Of a DNA stretch of 64,000 bases, positions 23,605-35,911 are shown in pieces. Each line of letters opens with the position of its first letter. Positions within the stretch are counted from its first letter, which is position 1. The position numbers and the translations under genes were made by a program. The DNA is from Ancylostoma caninum (taxonomy: Eukaryota; Nematoda; Chromadorea; Rhabditida; Ancylostomatidae), in NCBI GenBank assembly GCA_037903475.1, contig JBAJFG010000404.1:124001-188000 (forward strand), read 5' to 3'. The notes beneath the pieces are model-generated. The model did not search any database. It worked only from the letters and a program-made list of their open reading frames with translations, and was not told the DNA's origin.

Positions 23605-23868
23605 CCCTGCGGGTCCATTGCTCTGATAAGGGTGCGCCGGCGCCCAGAAGTGGGGAGACGGGTCCACTGCGGTGAGAAGGGTGCGCCGGTGCCCAGAAGT
23701 GGGAGAGACGGGTCCAACGGTGCGATAAGGGTGCGCCGGCGTTCAAAAGTTTGAAACGCCTGAAGTCGAGTCCAACAGTGTGATAAGGGTGCGCCGGTGT
23801 CCAAAAGTGGGGAAACGATTGTAGTCGGGTACAACGGTGTGATAAAGGTTTGCGAACTTCCGCAAGTA
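23605..23868. repeat. GC-rich minisatellite, about five units of 48-58 bp
   Basis: The core GATAAGGGTGCGCCGG recurs near 23626, 23675, 23724, 23782 and (degenerate) 23839. Each unit starts with GGGTCCA-like sequence and ends with a CCAGAAGTGGG-like block. Units diverge to the right, with small length changes. On the minus strand the array stays partly open and yields a repeat peptide. Confidence 0.85.
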
Positions 23869-24050
23869 ATAGGAATTCGCTAGGCGGGTCTATTTCTGCA
23901 TGAGGGGTACGCTTACCCTGTTTCGGCGGACCCTCCTACCTGAATCACCTAGATGTACATTGTTTCCTTTCGTACCCATGTTCTCCTCCCATTCCATTTG
24001 TGTCTGAATGAACCATTGCCTCCTCTCCGTTTATATACACCGGTAGACCC

Positions 24051-24313
24051 CAGTGGCGGAATGGGCGGGAGGAGGGGGAGGCGTGGGAAAAAGTGGAGCC
24101 TCCGCCGTTTTGGGGACCCAGACGGAAAATAAATTCAATAAAAATATCAATTATAATAATAAATATATAATAAAATTTGTGTCAAAAGTAATAAAAAATA
24201 AACAATTGAAAATAAACTAATACAAGATTTTTAATTGTATTCTAAAGTGAAATTTTGCGACCCATTCTCGGGAGGGTGGGGGCCGCCCCTCTCTCCCCCT
24301 GCGTCCGCCACTG
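24051..24313. mobile_element. hAT-like miniature element with CAGTGGCGGA ends
   Basis: The left end CAGTGGCGGA (24051-24060) and right end TCCGCCACTG (24304-24313) are perfect inverted copies, and the next bases are G-rich on one side and C-rich on the other. The flanks GTAGACCC (24043-24050) and GTGGACCC (24314-24321) match at seven of eight positions, fitting the 8-bp target duplication of the hAT superfamily. The interior is AT-rich with no coding capacity. Confidence 0.8.
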
Positions 24314-26107
24314 GTGGACCCTTATCACTTGAATTACTACAACAACCAGTTGAGCCTAAATCTTTTCAGGATAACATTTGCACTGAATCGGTTGCATTCA
24401 ATTCTTCACGGCCACTAATTTCGCTCATATGGGAGGGCATAACTTCATTCATACGAGGAAAGCTGCCACCTATGGTATCGGGGGCTTCTGAGGAGAGCGA
24501 TAGAACTGCGTGAAAGGCTACAGATTTTATCAATCGTTATCAATTTTGTGTATGCTTCCCACGTGCAGTATGCTAGCGAAGCGAGCATCAATAGAAGTCC
24601 GGAAGTCCGGCGCTAGCCGGACGGTCAGACTGATATATATGTCCGTCTGACATCCGCGTGACGAGACCCCCGGGACCAGTAACGTCGAGAGTTGCGCAAT
24701 TAATCGCGTGACAACAATTACTCCGTTCTCGTGGATTTCCAAGAAGTTTCGCGCTATTTCATCGTCAGGTATGAGTTCTGTGTCCCTTAGAACCCCGGAG
24801 TGAGATCTCCGCGATTAGGATTTCCGTGAAAGCTGCGTTAATCGCCTGACGATTTATTCTGTTTCATTGTTTCATATAGCTATCATCATCATTCGAAGAT
24901 ACTTCCTGTAACGTATAACGTCACCGTTACCTGGGCCGCAAAGGTGAGGAGCCATATTTGGCTGACCTCAACTCACTCTCGCATACGTTTCCAGCCAGAA
25001 GAGCGTCTTTTTGTCTATAATAGAACTATCCAATGAACCGCTCTTTGTGACTTTTGTACGGACAAACCAATGTTCCATAGTTTCGGTACCCAGACTAACA
25101 GCAATGCAGTTAAGTACATGTGGGTAAAATCACAAATTGCACATGCGGAGCGGCCATTTACGAAGGTGTCCGATACTTCTCTCTAGATATGAAGTCGTTA
25201 TAGGCTTTTTTCTAGAGGTCTGCCTTATTTGCTCTAGCCGCAACAATTTCCTGAATAATGGCATGGTCGACGTCTACTTCTACTCCAGTGATTACTGATA
25301 CAAGAACTAGCCTTAACTATTCAGTGATGAATTAACGAGTTCTGTTTCGTCTGATACATTGTCCTAGGGCTTTTATAGTCTTTTTGTGATCATCGGACCT
25401 TTATGGTATAATGAATGAACAAGCGATTGTATAAAAGGGCCATTCTACAGACCGTCAATTCAGGTGCCCTTGATTTTTCAGAAACCTTCATCAAACTACG
25501 CACGATTTTCTTACCGCATCTGTCTGTCTTCCTTTTTCGCTTGAAGTGGCTCACCACGTGTTTTCCACATCCGTTTTGGCAAATTTAATTTATTGGTGAC
25601 AAGCGGAATCTCCTTTTCCTCACTTCAAAGAAATTTTGAATAGAGATCTCTCTGTGAAATAAAACGTTTTATTTGAGGATGGAGGCAATCTCAGCTCACA
25701 ATCTTTGATCTGATGATCCATCTTTCAGCTCCCTTCAGCAGTGGGCTGTAGGCTGAATATATTCCCGCCGGTAACCATTGCATGTGCGTTGTTCCCTGTT
25801 GCTAATAAGGAGTATATTTCCTTATTTCTGCGTTATTTATCGCCTGTCTGCTCCCAAAATTGATGACATTTTAGGAAAATTTCAATCCTCCTTATCTGCA
25901 TACGGATGGCTAAACGGGAAGAAACAAATAGGCGCCAATCCTTTGCGAGGTTTCACAATCTGATCTCGGTAACATCTTCCCGTGTCTCTGATAATTTTAT
26001 TGAAGTCATAAGGCAGAAGAGATTAGGTATTTTCTGCAGGTGTTACGCCATGTATTTCATTGCTGTCCTCGACTCCAAAGAAAAAAAAACAAGAATACAA
26101 AACGGAT

Positions 26108-26185
26108 GCTCCTGACGGGGTTCGAACCCTCGACCCTTTGCCCAACAGTCCATAACTTTTCCATTCGAGCACTTCGTCGCTGTCG
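26108..26185 (-). repeat. tRNA-like block (B box), copy 2
   Basis: The minus strand contains GGGTTCGAACCCC with a GTGCTCGAATGG block upstream that resembles an A box. Arms do not form a convincing cloverleaf. Counterpart of 8085-8172. Confidence 0.35.
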
Positions 26186-26459
26186 GTATCCAGGAACGCA
26201 TTTATTGATGTGGTGAGAATTTTTCTTTGACCCCGCGGGCAGTAATGAGTGAATGTAGCTCCTTTTCAAACAAAGATTCAAGCCAGATAGCTTTCGTTCC
26301 GATCAGCACGCCGAACCTCCTGCACCTCCTTTGTAAGATGCTTTTCATTACTAATCTTGAATTTTTCTCTAACTATGTTTCTGTTTTAGCAATTTTACTG
26401 GGGTTTATACTGTTCGAAACTAAGCGTAAGCTTGAGTTCTGGAAAAAGTTCACGTGTGT

Positions 26460-27605
26460 TCGACGTGTGTCAGAGTATTTGTGGGCTTCGATTTCCACAC
26501 CGCAAAATCACTTGAGTAAACAAATATAATATCCTGTTATTCCATTCCATCTCACTACTTCTGTTATTCGTGCGGCATCCCATTAAAAGAATGCCGTGAC
26601 GCCGTTTTTCTCATTGATGTTGTTTCAAATTTCTTCCCTCCCTATGCTTTAGTACTTTTTGGAGCAGGTAATGTCTGATATTTGATAGCTTAAAGCAGCG
26701 CCCACGGAAATTTTCGCTTCTTAGCTCTTGATCCGATCGTTATCCAATCGATTGTGGGGTCAATTCTGCAATAAAAGCACCAGACCTTCTTCTATCACGA
26801 GTAATAGCAGGTAATACCTGGATCAACTGGATCGCTAGACAGTAAATTTTACGAGTTTCCACGCCAGAATTGCGCCCGAAAATCTTTAATAGAGCGCCGA
26901 AAACAGCAATTGTCAGCTGATTCGGCAATGAGGCACTTGTTCAAGTAGCACTCTTTTGTGTTAGCCATTTCTCCCTTCTTCAAGGATTCCATTGCTGTGA
27001 TTCTCTATTTACTGCCTTTTCGCTCACTATTCCTTTCCGTTTTTCCTAAAATCCTTTTTCCACTCACACAACCATCTCCTCAAATATTATCTGCATTTAC
27101 GTTTGGATTTCAAACTTCATCATTAGGTTTTGTTTTCCTTTTACGATATGCCGGTATAATGAACATTCTAGTCTCCTTCTGCTTATACTTTTATTGTTTT
27201 AGAAAAGTTGCATTACTGTTCAAATATCTAACAGCGCCAAAAAAAGTGCAAAAAATGGCAGCGTTATCGACTTTTTTATTCGACCCCATCCGTGAAGCTC
27301 GATCAGCCCGCTCTAATGTAGCCACCCCGAAGAATCTGAAAACTGTTTTTTTTTCATGAGTTCCAACAAAATTGAACACTTTGCACGTGCTCCTCACTGT
27401 CTAAAACCTAACAATAGGTCGTCGATTTACCGTGGCTGCCTTTAAAACTGTGCTGATGTTTGTGTATGACTTTGCAAAAACTTCTCGCTTAGAGAATTGT
27501 CTCAACTAAGAAAGGGATGATGTACAGAGGTGTTTCACAACAAGACCTGATGTAAAGGGCTGAGCACCAAATATTTGGGGACTGTTTCCAGAAAGTATTA
27601 TTAGT
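26460..27605. other. Segment absent from copy 1, with 7TM-like remains
   Basis: Copy 1 joins the two flanks directly. Part of this DNA (about 26690-26930) resembles 40790-41230, including CAGTAAATTTTACGAGTTTCCACG. On the minus strand both read as hydrophobic, receptor-like stretches (here TRKIYCLAIQLIQVLP), without an open multi-exon model. The plus-strand frame 26958-27359 is hydrophobic but unsupported. Confidence 0.4.
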
Positions 27606-28439
27606 CTGTCTACATAACCTTGATAGTACTGTACTACGTCTGCCAGCTGATGTTAGCGTAGTATTACTAAGTCTATCTCCCGTCATTGTTGCCAGAATAA
27701 CCTTGATGTGCTTAGCTTCATAGCATAAATCACTCTTTACGTAGTGAAAAAAAGCACCTGAAAGCACAAAATTAATTTCATGCGTATTCAGGTGAGTAAA
27801 AAAAAACTCTTTCAGACTCCTAAAAACATCCTCTCCATGGTGCTTAGACACATAACAATCTTATTCATTCCTCATTACACCACGAGGATGCGCCACTAGT
27901 ATATATTAAAGTAAAATATCAGAGCAAGTAGGCGCGAGACCGTAGAGCTGGAGACCTAACAAATGCTGAAAAACAAGCGCTAGAAAGCACAGTATCATTA
28001 CGGATCGAACTACGAACAACATACTAGCTCGAACCAAAACGGTACGCTTGAACTGAGAACATGTAAATATATTTTGGAGTGAGTATCTTGAAAATGGCCT
28101 GACCTACTTTTTCAGTTCTAACCAGTTTTGAATTTTCGTTAGTTGCATTACCCGAAACCATTCGAATCTGACTGCAGCTCTAAGGTGCGATCAAATGAAG
28201 GGACTATCGTGAGCTCCATTCCCTGCTGGTTCGTCACTGTTACCGTCAACCAACACAGTGTCATTTGCAAATAAGAAATTGAAGAGTTGATCTGAATGTC
28301 AGTATTCCAGATGCTCCTCTCATAGAATAGTTACACGAATTCATATCCTAGAAATCTGTGCCTAATTTCGAGTTCTCCTTCTGTTACGTAAGAATATTTC
28401 GATGTGTTAGAATTCTCCCCGTGTCTCTACAATAATTTA

Positions 28440-30120
28440 TTTCAGTGATTAATTTTTTGACAAGGTCTTCCTATTGTGCTGTTGCCTGAAAAAGCCTTTC
28501 GGCAAATAGTGGAATACCCTAGCCATGCGTGGAAAAAATTAATGAGAAAAACCATTGCCTCTACAAGGTGGAAAACAAATTTCAAATGTTGACACTCTGC
28601 CGTAACAACGCTTAAGCACGTATCTAGTATTTCGGAAAGTACAACCTTTCCGAAATGACCATTAACTAGCCTGTGAAGAGAGCACTTGTCACTAAGTTTT
28701 CTTCTAAAAGTTAGTGAGTCAAGCTTCAACTCATCGAACGTTTCTCATTCGAAGGGAGTTATCTCAGTTGTTCATGTTTTGTTCTGGGCATTGATAAAAT
28801 ACCAGTCTTGTGTATGTCCTCTAAATACTCTCGAGATGGTCGATGTGTTTCTTTCTATGTGGATTCCACACTGGTGAGTTATATTCTATTAAAGGTCGTA
28901 CATATACTTTGAACATTCTTGTGAGAATACTGGCATCTTTACTTTTGAAAATTCTCAAGATTCGGAACATGGAATATTTAGCAGCTGCAGTGATTTTGTT
29001 ATAATGCGATCCAAATTGGAGACCTTTGTCAATCTGTATTCCCAAATCTTTGAAATTTTTAACATTCCTAATAGGGGTGTTTTCCGAAAAAAAATATACT
29101 CTTTTGGGTTTCTTTTCCCCAAATACAGCACGCAAGTCTTTTGCTCAGAGATATCCAGCTGCCACGAGTTCATATAAACGACAAGCTTGTTTATTGCGTT
29201 TTGTAACTTTTTTGTGGCACTATCAACATCTTCGACTAAGTATTCAGAGAACATCTGATGTCGTCTGCGAACATCGCCAGTTTGATATCATTTGGCGGTT
29301 CGCAATTTTTCGGAAGGTCATAAATATAAATGAGAAAAAGACTTGGACTATGAACACTACGCTGCGGAACCCCACTTGTTATTTCCCGTAGAGTTGACAA
29401 GCTGCTACCAATTTTAACGCAAAAAGATCTGTTAGTCAAAAAAGAGCGGATCCATGCATGGAGATTACCATGTATGCCGACATTATCTAACTTCCAAGTT
29501 GCTTCTCATGAAAAACAATGTCAAAGGTCTTTGATATGTCGTAGTACACCACATCAACAAGCCTCTCTGACAATTGGTTGAACCAGTTATGAGTGCAGTC
29601 GCAGTAGTTGGTCACATGTGGACACTTTACTACGAAATCCAAACTGTTGGTATGTATGTTCTCCTAGCATAGATGCGCGTCAATTTTGGCTTCTACACAC
29701 CGCTGCATTTTCTTCGCTGCAGTGCCAGTTAAAGGAACTGGGCGGTGGTCGGACAGCAGTTTTGGTGATGGGGTCTTGTTAACTGGGGTAATGATTGAAA
29801 TTTTCCAAAGGGCAGGGACTGTACCGAGACGAAGGGAAAGGGAAAAATGTGTGCAAGGAAAAAGGCTTGCGCTATGCCATCAAAAGTGTTAGAGTATGAT
29901 ATCTTTAGCTTTTTGCAGACTTTCAGCACTGTTTTAGGTTAGATGGTAAAAGAACTTGGACTTTTTTGCGATTTATTCCGTAGGGGAGGGAAATGACCAT
30001 TATCGGGTGTGAAAACCGAGCTGAAGAAGCCCGCAAAATTTCGCTTTTCGAAGAACCTGTAGTGAGTGCATTTCTTTGTTCGTCAAAAAATGAAGGGAAT
30101 TTCGTCTTTCGTTCTCTCAG
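28440..30120 (-). mobile_element. CR1-like non-LTR retrotransposon, frameshifted
   Basis: On the minus strand from 30120 downward: KRNFAGFFSSVFTPDNG, a loop typical of the N-terminal side of CR1-type reverse transcriptase; PVPLTGTAAKKMQ; then GVPQRSVHSPSLFLIYIYDL and KLAMFADDI (the FADD catalytic motif); then WQLDISEQKTCVLYLG, NFKDLGIQIDKGLQFGSHY and VYVRPLIEYNSPVWNP; and last KLDSLTFRRKLSD with the short C-terminal tail. Frameshifts and stops separate these blocks, so the element is dead. Copy 1 of the duplication has short unrelated sequence at the same place (about 8945-9095), so the element arrived after the duplication or was replaced in copy 1. Confidence 0.88.
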
Positions 30121-32395
30121 GCGATACTTGGTAATTCTGAAGATATTGCCTTAACATCTCCATGAATATGTAGAAAAGAATATCCATTACCAAAACGTAG
30201 GTCCATCACAACTAAATTCTTTAATGTAGTGAAATAAAAAGAAACTTCAATGATCGGCCTTCACGCCCACTATTCCCACATCTCTTCAATTCCTCTATAA
30301 CCTAGGAGTTGATCAGCTCAAGGATTTATAACGCACCTACTTTGATCCGAAAACTCTGTCTTGCATTTTAAACGCTTCGGAATTTTTGTATCTCCCCTCT
30401 CTTTAGATTCCTGCGATAAAAAGATAGACGTTCTTCCGCTTCAGCTCCACTCTAGAAAAACGTACTATAGTCAACAATATTCTTTGTTGATACGTTCCAC
30501 TTCAATCATTTCCCAGTGCTCTCCGCGTTCCTTCAAAACACTCCTAAGCCCATTCTTTCAACCCCTCGAAAAAAATGCTATGAGGAACATATGCATTGTC
30601 GGCCAGAATCACTCCAGAGAAGTGATCTACGACGGCCTGCATTTCAGCTTAGGTCACTGTCTGTATGCACGAATTTGTATCATTAGTTATGTAACTATTG
30701 TTATTGTCTGTTATTATGTCTCCGAAAGAGATTTCCATAGAGTAGTGAAGTTTTCCCCAACTAGGATACCCCGTTTCTTTTTGCAAAGGTTTCCAAACCT
30801 CAATTCTGTGCTCATCACTATCAGCTATGACCTCTAAAGAGGGAGAGTCAATTATGATTTTTTGCAACTGCAGCGTAATTTACAAGGTGCGCTAAAGACA
30901 AACATAACCGGTTGATAAAATGGAAGAAAGAAAAAAAGGAAGATATTATATGTACAATTGTCACCATCTAGTTCAGTGACGATTGTGATCATCTTTCTCA
31001 GCCATGAAGATTCCTCCTCAGATAGCGGCAAAGGTTAGAAAAAAGGAGATGAGGTGTCGTATCGGACGCTACCTGCTCTATAGGTTTTACATAACTATAC
31101 CTCCGTTTTTTTTTTGTTGCAATCTGCTAAAAATCATGAAAATCTTGCCATTCTGTCGTCAGCATCCGATTCTCCATGGTAATTTGCTCCTTCGTCTCTT
31201 TTACATCCTTAGTTTTGTACATAGTTTTTCTTTCCTCGAACACATTGAGAATTTCTTCGGATTCATTAATCTTCAATATCAACGTTAAGGATACCTCGAG
31301 CAATCCTCGAAGATGTCGCAACAAACCATTCTTGCAAGTGAATGGGAGATTGAGGTCATGTCTCAGGGCCTCTCATCGTACTTGGTGCTATTCGTCATGG
31401 GTCTGTTGTGTTCTGTTGTTAGCCTACCACTTCTGTATACACTCTTCAGATCTCCTCGTCTTCGCGCGGATTCAAAGGTAACTCTCAATTATATTCAGCT
31501 GTCTTTTCCATATTTACCAACTACTGAAGCCATACTATTTAGCTTATAACGTGCTTAGCCGTCGGAGACATGATTAATTGCCTTGCATTATGTGTCAGGG
31601 GCTACTCTCGCTACGAATTATACACTCAAGGCATGAAAACTGGGATGGTACCGCTGGAAACTTCCCAGACGTGTGCTGGCAAGGCCTATATGTGGTTACG
31701 GTACGTGAGAAAGCAGCATTTCAATTAGACTCAGTGAGAAATGTGCGCATTTCCTTCGGATTACCATAACGTCAGCTGATCATCCACAAACTCATCGTGT
31801 TATATCCGTGAATGAACCCGTTCTCTCACTACATACACTCAGAATGGAATTACAGAATCATAGGAAACGTCTGGCCACCCACGGTACATATATATACATA
31901 TATGGACACCAGTGTTTTTCGTCAATCATATTCGTAAAAGGTAGCTGTTCATTCACTATTCAAAAAAAGAAATAGCCTCCATGCATGTTCAAAGCGACAA
32001 GTAGAAATACAACTAGAAATAAATTACATCAACATATCATACTGGAAAGTTAGTTAAAATTCAAGTCAACAATTTGAGGAGATAAAAATGAGTATGAGAA
32101 GTTCCAAAAGAGTTCAATTTCCCCAGGACCCAGATGCATCAACGAAGAGATGAGTAAACTCGTTCTCTTTGGAATTAGTGCCCACATGTAGCAGCTGGGT
32201 GTTTACAACATCGCATAATACGGGTAAGCATGTCCATGTGCGCTAGTTAAGAGGTAAATTTTGGTTCGCCAACACGTTTACCATGGGTAATCCAATCAAT
32301 GGATCTAGACCCAGGTTTTCATGTACTCCTCTGGAGTTCCCTCAAGTGCTGCTAGTTTACTAGTTACCGTCGAGTTATTGTTGAGCATCTCAAAA

Positions 32396-33370
32396 TCAGA
32401 CAGGAAACTTCACCTCAAACTTCACCCCATGGACTGAGAGCAAGCTTTTGATGACTGCCAAAAATGGTGAACTTTGAGAGTAATTTCGAATCGTCACGTT
32501 AAACTCGATGATGAAGACGACCCCCACAATCCCCCATGTGGTGACACCATGTTTGCAACATGTCATGAGATTGGCTGGAAAAGGGGCGGGCCGGGTTCGC
32601 GCTGAACCACATGGGAGAATATAACATGCGAGAACGGTGCAGCGTGAAAGTGTTGATAGCTTGTCACGTTGTAGTGAGCTTATCATGTAGTAGCAGAGTC
32701 ATGAACTTAGCGACAACCTGACAACCGAAGACTAACGCACGGGGAAATAGGAGTATGAATCGCGAGATGCAGAGTATCAGAAAGCTAACACCCTTGCACA
32801 CGACTGAGCTCGTAGAGGCTTGTAAACCATTCGTTTGCAAAAATTTGGTGGAAACCCAGCATATGTTGGTACGGCTTGTACGGGCAAAAACAACGCACCA
32901 ACATGCTTCGTATAGGGGTATCAAAGAGTTTCCGTTCTGGACCTGTTCCTTCCCTTTTTTCTCAATACTGTAAGTGCAGTCGTGTTGTTTGAAGTCTTTA
33001 AAGCCATCGTAGCAAGTTTCGTATTCTCAAGCTGATTCAATCAGAAATAATAGCGCTTTATTCTAACCCAACCCTGGTGGGTTTCACATGCTTCTCGACA
33101 GAACACCCGTCCACAGATCAAAAGTTGCGCTTACTGCCACACTATAACGCGGATTCGAATCATTGAAGCACATATCCTATAGTCCGGATCTAGCACCTAG
33201 CAACTATCATCTGAATTTAGAACAGCATCTTCAAGCAATGAGATTCAGGTCGAAAATCAGCTCAAGTCGGCTGTTCACTGTAGACCTTTTGGAAGTAGTC
33301 CAAGCCAGAAACTTTTTGACACTCCTATATCAGTGGGATTTGATCGCGCTGCGGTACGCGTGATAGCTGC
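32396..33370. mobile_element. Degenerate Tc1/mariner-type relics in intron 3, copy 2
   Basis: At 33163-33363 the plus strand reads HISYSPDLAPSNYHLNLEQH, the mariner-type block that includes the catalytic third acidic residue region, then a run resembling the C-terminal FLTLLYQWDL part. At 32590-32400 the minus strand has TWGIVGVVFIIEFNVTI, similar to the mid-transposase region but in the opposite orientation. No intact frame exists. Confidence 0.6.
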
Positions 33371-33467
33371 CCGCACTATCACTACGCTATCACTCACACA
33401 TGTTGATGCATATAAAAAGAGTCAGAGGAGCATCCCCATTTCTAAGAAATATGAATAATCTGAAGAC

Positions 33468-33521
33468 TGAGGCGTCTACTCTGACCAAAACTTGCTGAGT
33501 TTTGGTCAGGTAGACGCCTCA
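33468..33521. repeat. Near-perfect 24-bp hairpin, copy 2 only
   Basis: The left arm 33468-33492 and right arm 33498-33521 are reverse complements apart from one extra T, with the loop TGCTG. Copy 1 (13785-13825) has the left side and loop but passes straight from GAGTTTT to CGCTACAAAGG, so the right arm is an insertion private to copy 2. Confidence 0.9.
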
Positions 33522-35489
33522 AACTCGCTACAAAGGAATTTCATTCGGCCTTGTTTACGAGACCAACACTCTAGTTCGGCATGAAATCGTCTTTCATAGG
33601 GAATTTCGTGATCTCGCGATATGCAATTCGTTTCAGTTGACCGAGAAGCCGGCATTCCCGTAACCAATGGCGAGCCGCCCATAGTTTCAGCCATACTCTG
33701 TGATCTACCTGTTCAATTTAGTGTGTTTCACAATGTGTGTGCCATAGCGAAGAGAATGTGTGTGCCGTCGGTAGGCGAACAAATCAGGGTTCGAATCCTC
33801 GTTCGCATGACGATTTGCTAGTAGGTGAGCCAGCTCGTGACGCTCTCCTCGCACTTGGGTCGTGAGATGTTCATGCCTTGTTTCAAACTGTTGGCGTCTG
33901 ACTCTTTCATGTTGCGATGGATTTGGGGGGGAGATTATCCAACCATAGGCCCTGCACTGCCCAGGAAGTGTCTCTTACATTTACTTGATCCAAACGGTGA
34001 AATAACCAATACAGGGTCCGAATGCAATATTGAGATTACGCATGGTAAACGTGTCAACACAGACGAATTCTTCTTCACCTGGCTTCCATCGATATAGTTG
34101 CTCATGTATGACGTCTACACCCAACTGCTGCCCATGGGTGTGAGATTATCCATCTTTCCAATGTTGCATCCTGGCCCAGCACAAATTTTAGAAGGAATTC
34201 TTGTGGGAGAACTTTTCAGTGCGGATGAAAAAATGATAACAGTAAAGAAATGAGCTTTTTATTAACTTTTTCTTTTGATATCATTCTGAACAATAAAATT
34301 ATTATAAGTACGGTTGTGAGAGCTAATATTCATGGAAAGTTTTTCAGATCGCTGCATGCCTGCATACTTAGCGTCTTGATTGTCTTACTCTTCTGCGTAA
34401 TCGGTGTGATTGTCGCTTTCACATCCGAGGAGGACGACTATGTGAAATTTGATTGTGGTATGTTTCCAACGGCGATTTTGTCTCCGAGTACGCAATAATT
34501 CGTGGAACATTTTCCAGGTCGCAAAGCGACATTTTCGTATGCTTATGGTCAAGTGCTCTATTGTTTCGAAATAAGTGGTTATGTGTCGGCTTGGTGTTGA
34601 ACGCCGTCGCATACTTTCGTTGTCGGTTAATACTCTGCAACGAGTAAGTTCAGTACATTATAATAGCATTATAAAGTAAATCAGTGTAGTTTACTGCACG
34701 GTATCATTATATGTCGTAATTTACTTATTGTTAGTAGCATTACGTTGGATCTCTTATGATTAATTCTTATGAATGAAAGACTGCCAATTCACGCGATGGC
34801 GGACTCAAGTGGGGGCAGGGGGGGGGGAGAGAGGACCACCCTCCCTCAGGGTCAAAAAATTGCTCAGATTCCTCAGAAATGCTTTATGGAAATACGAGAA
34901 ATTTTGTATCCTATCTTTAGATACCCATTTTCAAAGATATCTATTCCAAAATTAACTTTCTAATAACTCTGCTTTCGTAATTCCGGACGTCCCAGGTCCC
35001 CAAACTGGCGGACGCCTCGTTTTTCCTTCCCATTTTCCCCTACCCCTCTTGTCCCTCCACTGGTAGGGAAACCTAGTTGGAACAGTATATGCAGTTCAAT
35101 CATGCTTGATTTGTACTATTTACTTCTCGATATCAAACATTTATACTTCAGTGCTGCTCAAGAGCAATTAAAACGAATTCGTTACTATCTTGCCATAGCT
35201 ACAATATCTACTCTGTTGGTGGCGATACCAAACGCTAAGCAACTACTTCTCGACCATCTCAAGGAGGTTCGCTTCTCATTTCTATAAATTTTTTGTTCTT
35301 ATTCTTGATCCGCCTTTTGAGCAGTGGATGCGCTCGAGCGAATTTTCTTGTATTATAGTAAGTTTGTTCTGTATTTTACCAGTTTTATCTAGATGACGTT
35401 TCAGCAGGATCTGCTTTAGTTTGGTAATCTCGCGAGCAAAAGTCTTTTCAAGACTATGAATAATTCTGAGTCCCTCTCAAAATCACTTG

Positions 35490-35911
35490 CTCTGATAACG
35501 GTGCAGCACGAACGCAGCTTGAACGGCGTAATGGTTCGAGTAGAAACCTTAGACAGCAACGGTTTCCAGTTACTGTCATCCTACCCTCAATTGCTGCTGT
35601 GCAATTGCAACTGGTAGGGAAGAAAACTTGAGGAGTCCTCGAAGGGATGATGGCAGCAACTGGAAACCGGTGCTGCTATGGTTTCTACTCGAAACATTAC
35701 GCTATTAGGCCCATGGCATATTTCACAGCGACACCGTCGCGGTGAAGAAAATGAATGGAAATGATGAGAACAAAATGTTACGAGTTCTCATATCTTATCA
35801 CACAGTTTGCATGGAATACCGTGCTGATATTGGAGCCACTGTGAGTAAACTTGTGATGGTGAACGGGTGTAGTATGCCCTAGGCCTTAGGGCTGCGTTCG
35901 TGCTTATCAGA
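35490..35911. mobile_element. TIR miniature element (GTGCAGCACGAACGCAGC family), full-length, in intron 6 of the pseudogene
   Basis: It opens with CTCTGATAACGGTGCAGCAC and closes with GGGCTGCGTTCGTGC-TTATCAGAG. Inner inverted arms (GTAGAAACC with GGTTTCTAC) are also present. The element is longer than the 38.0-kb copy because of about 190 bp of extra internal DNA. Confidence 0.75.

Larger units (their letters stand above)
20663..24050. other. Repeat-rich gene-free region
   Basis: 21140-22140 shares blocks with 46855-47400. 22785-23420 matches 51240-51850. 20750-20790 has short GTCAACTTC-type direct repeats. A TGTA microsatellite and a minisatellite lie at 23.46-23.87 kb. Open frames such as 21933-22202 lie in the dispersed repeats and have no recognisable product. 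Confidence 0.5.

Noticed and set aside
23595..23834. Repeat peptide on the minus strand of the minisatellite
   Set aside because: The frame is a by-product of the tandem array, and the unit length is not always a multiple of three.
30361..30837. Plus-strand open frame of 158 codons
   Set aside because: It lies in duplicated non-coding DNA; the copy-1 equivalent is broken by many stops, and no motif or splice partner is visible.
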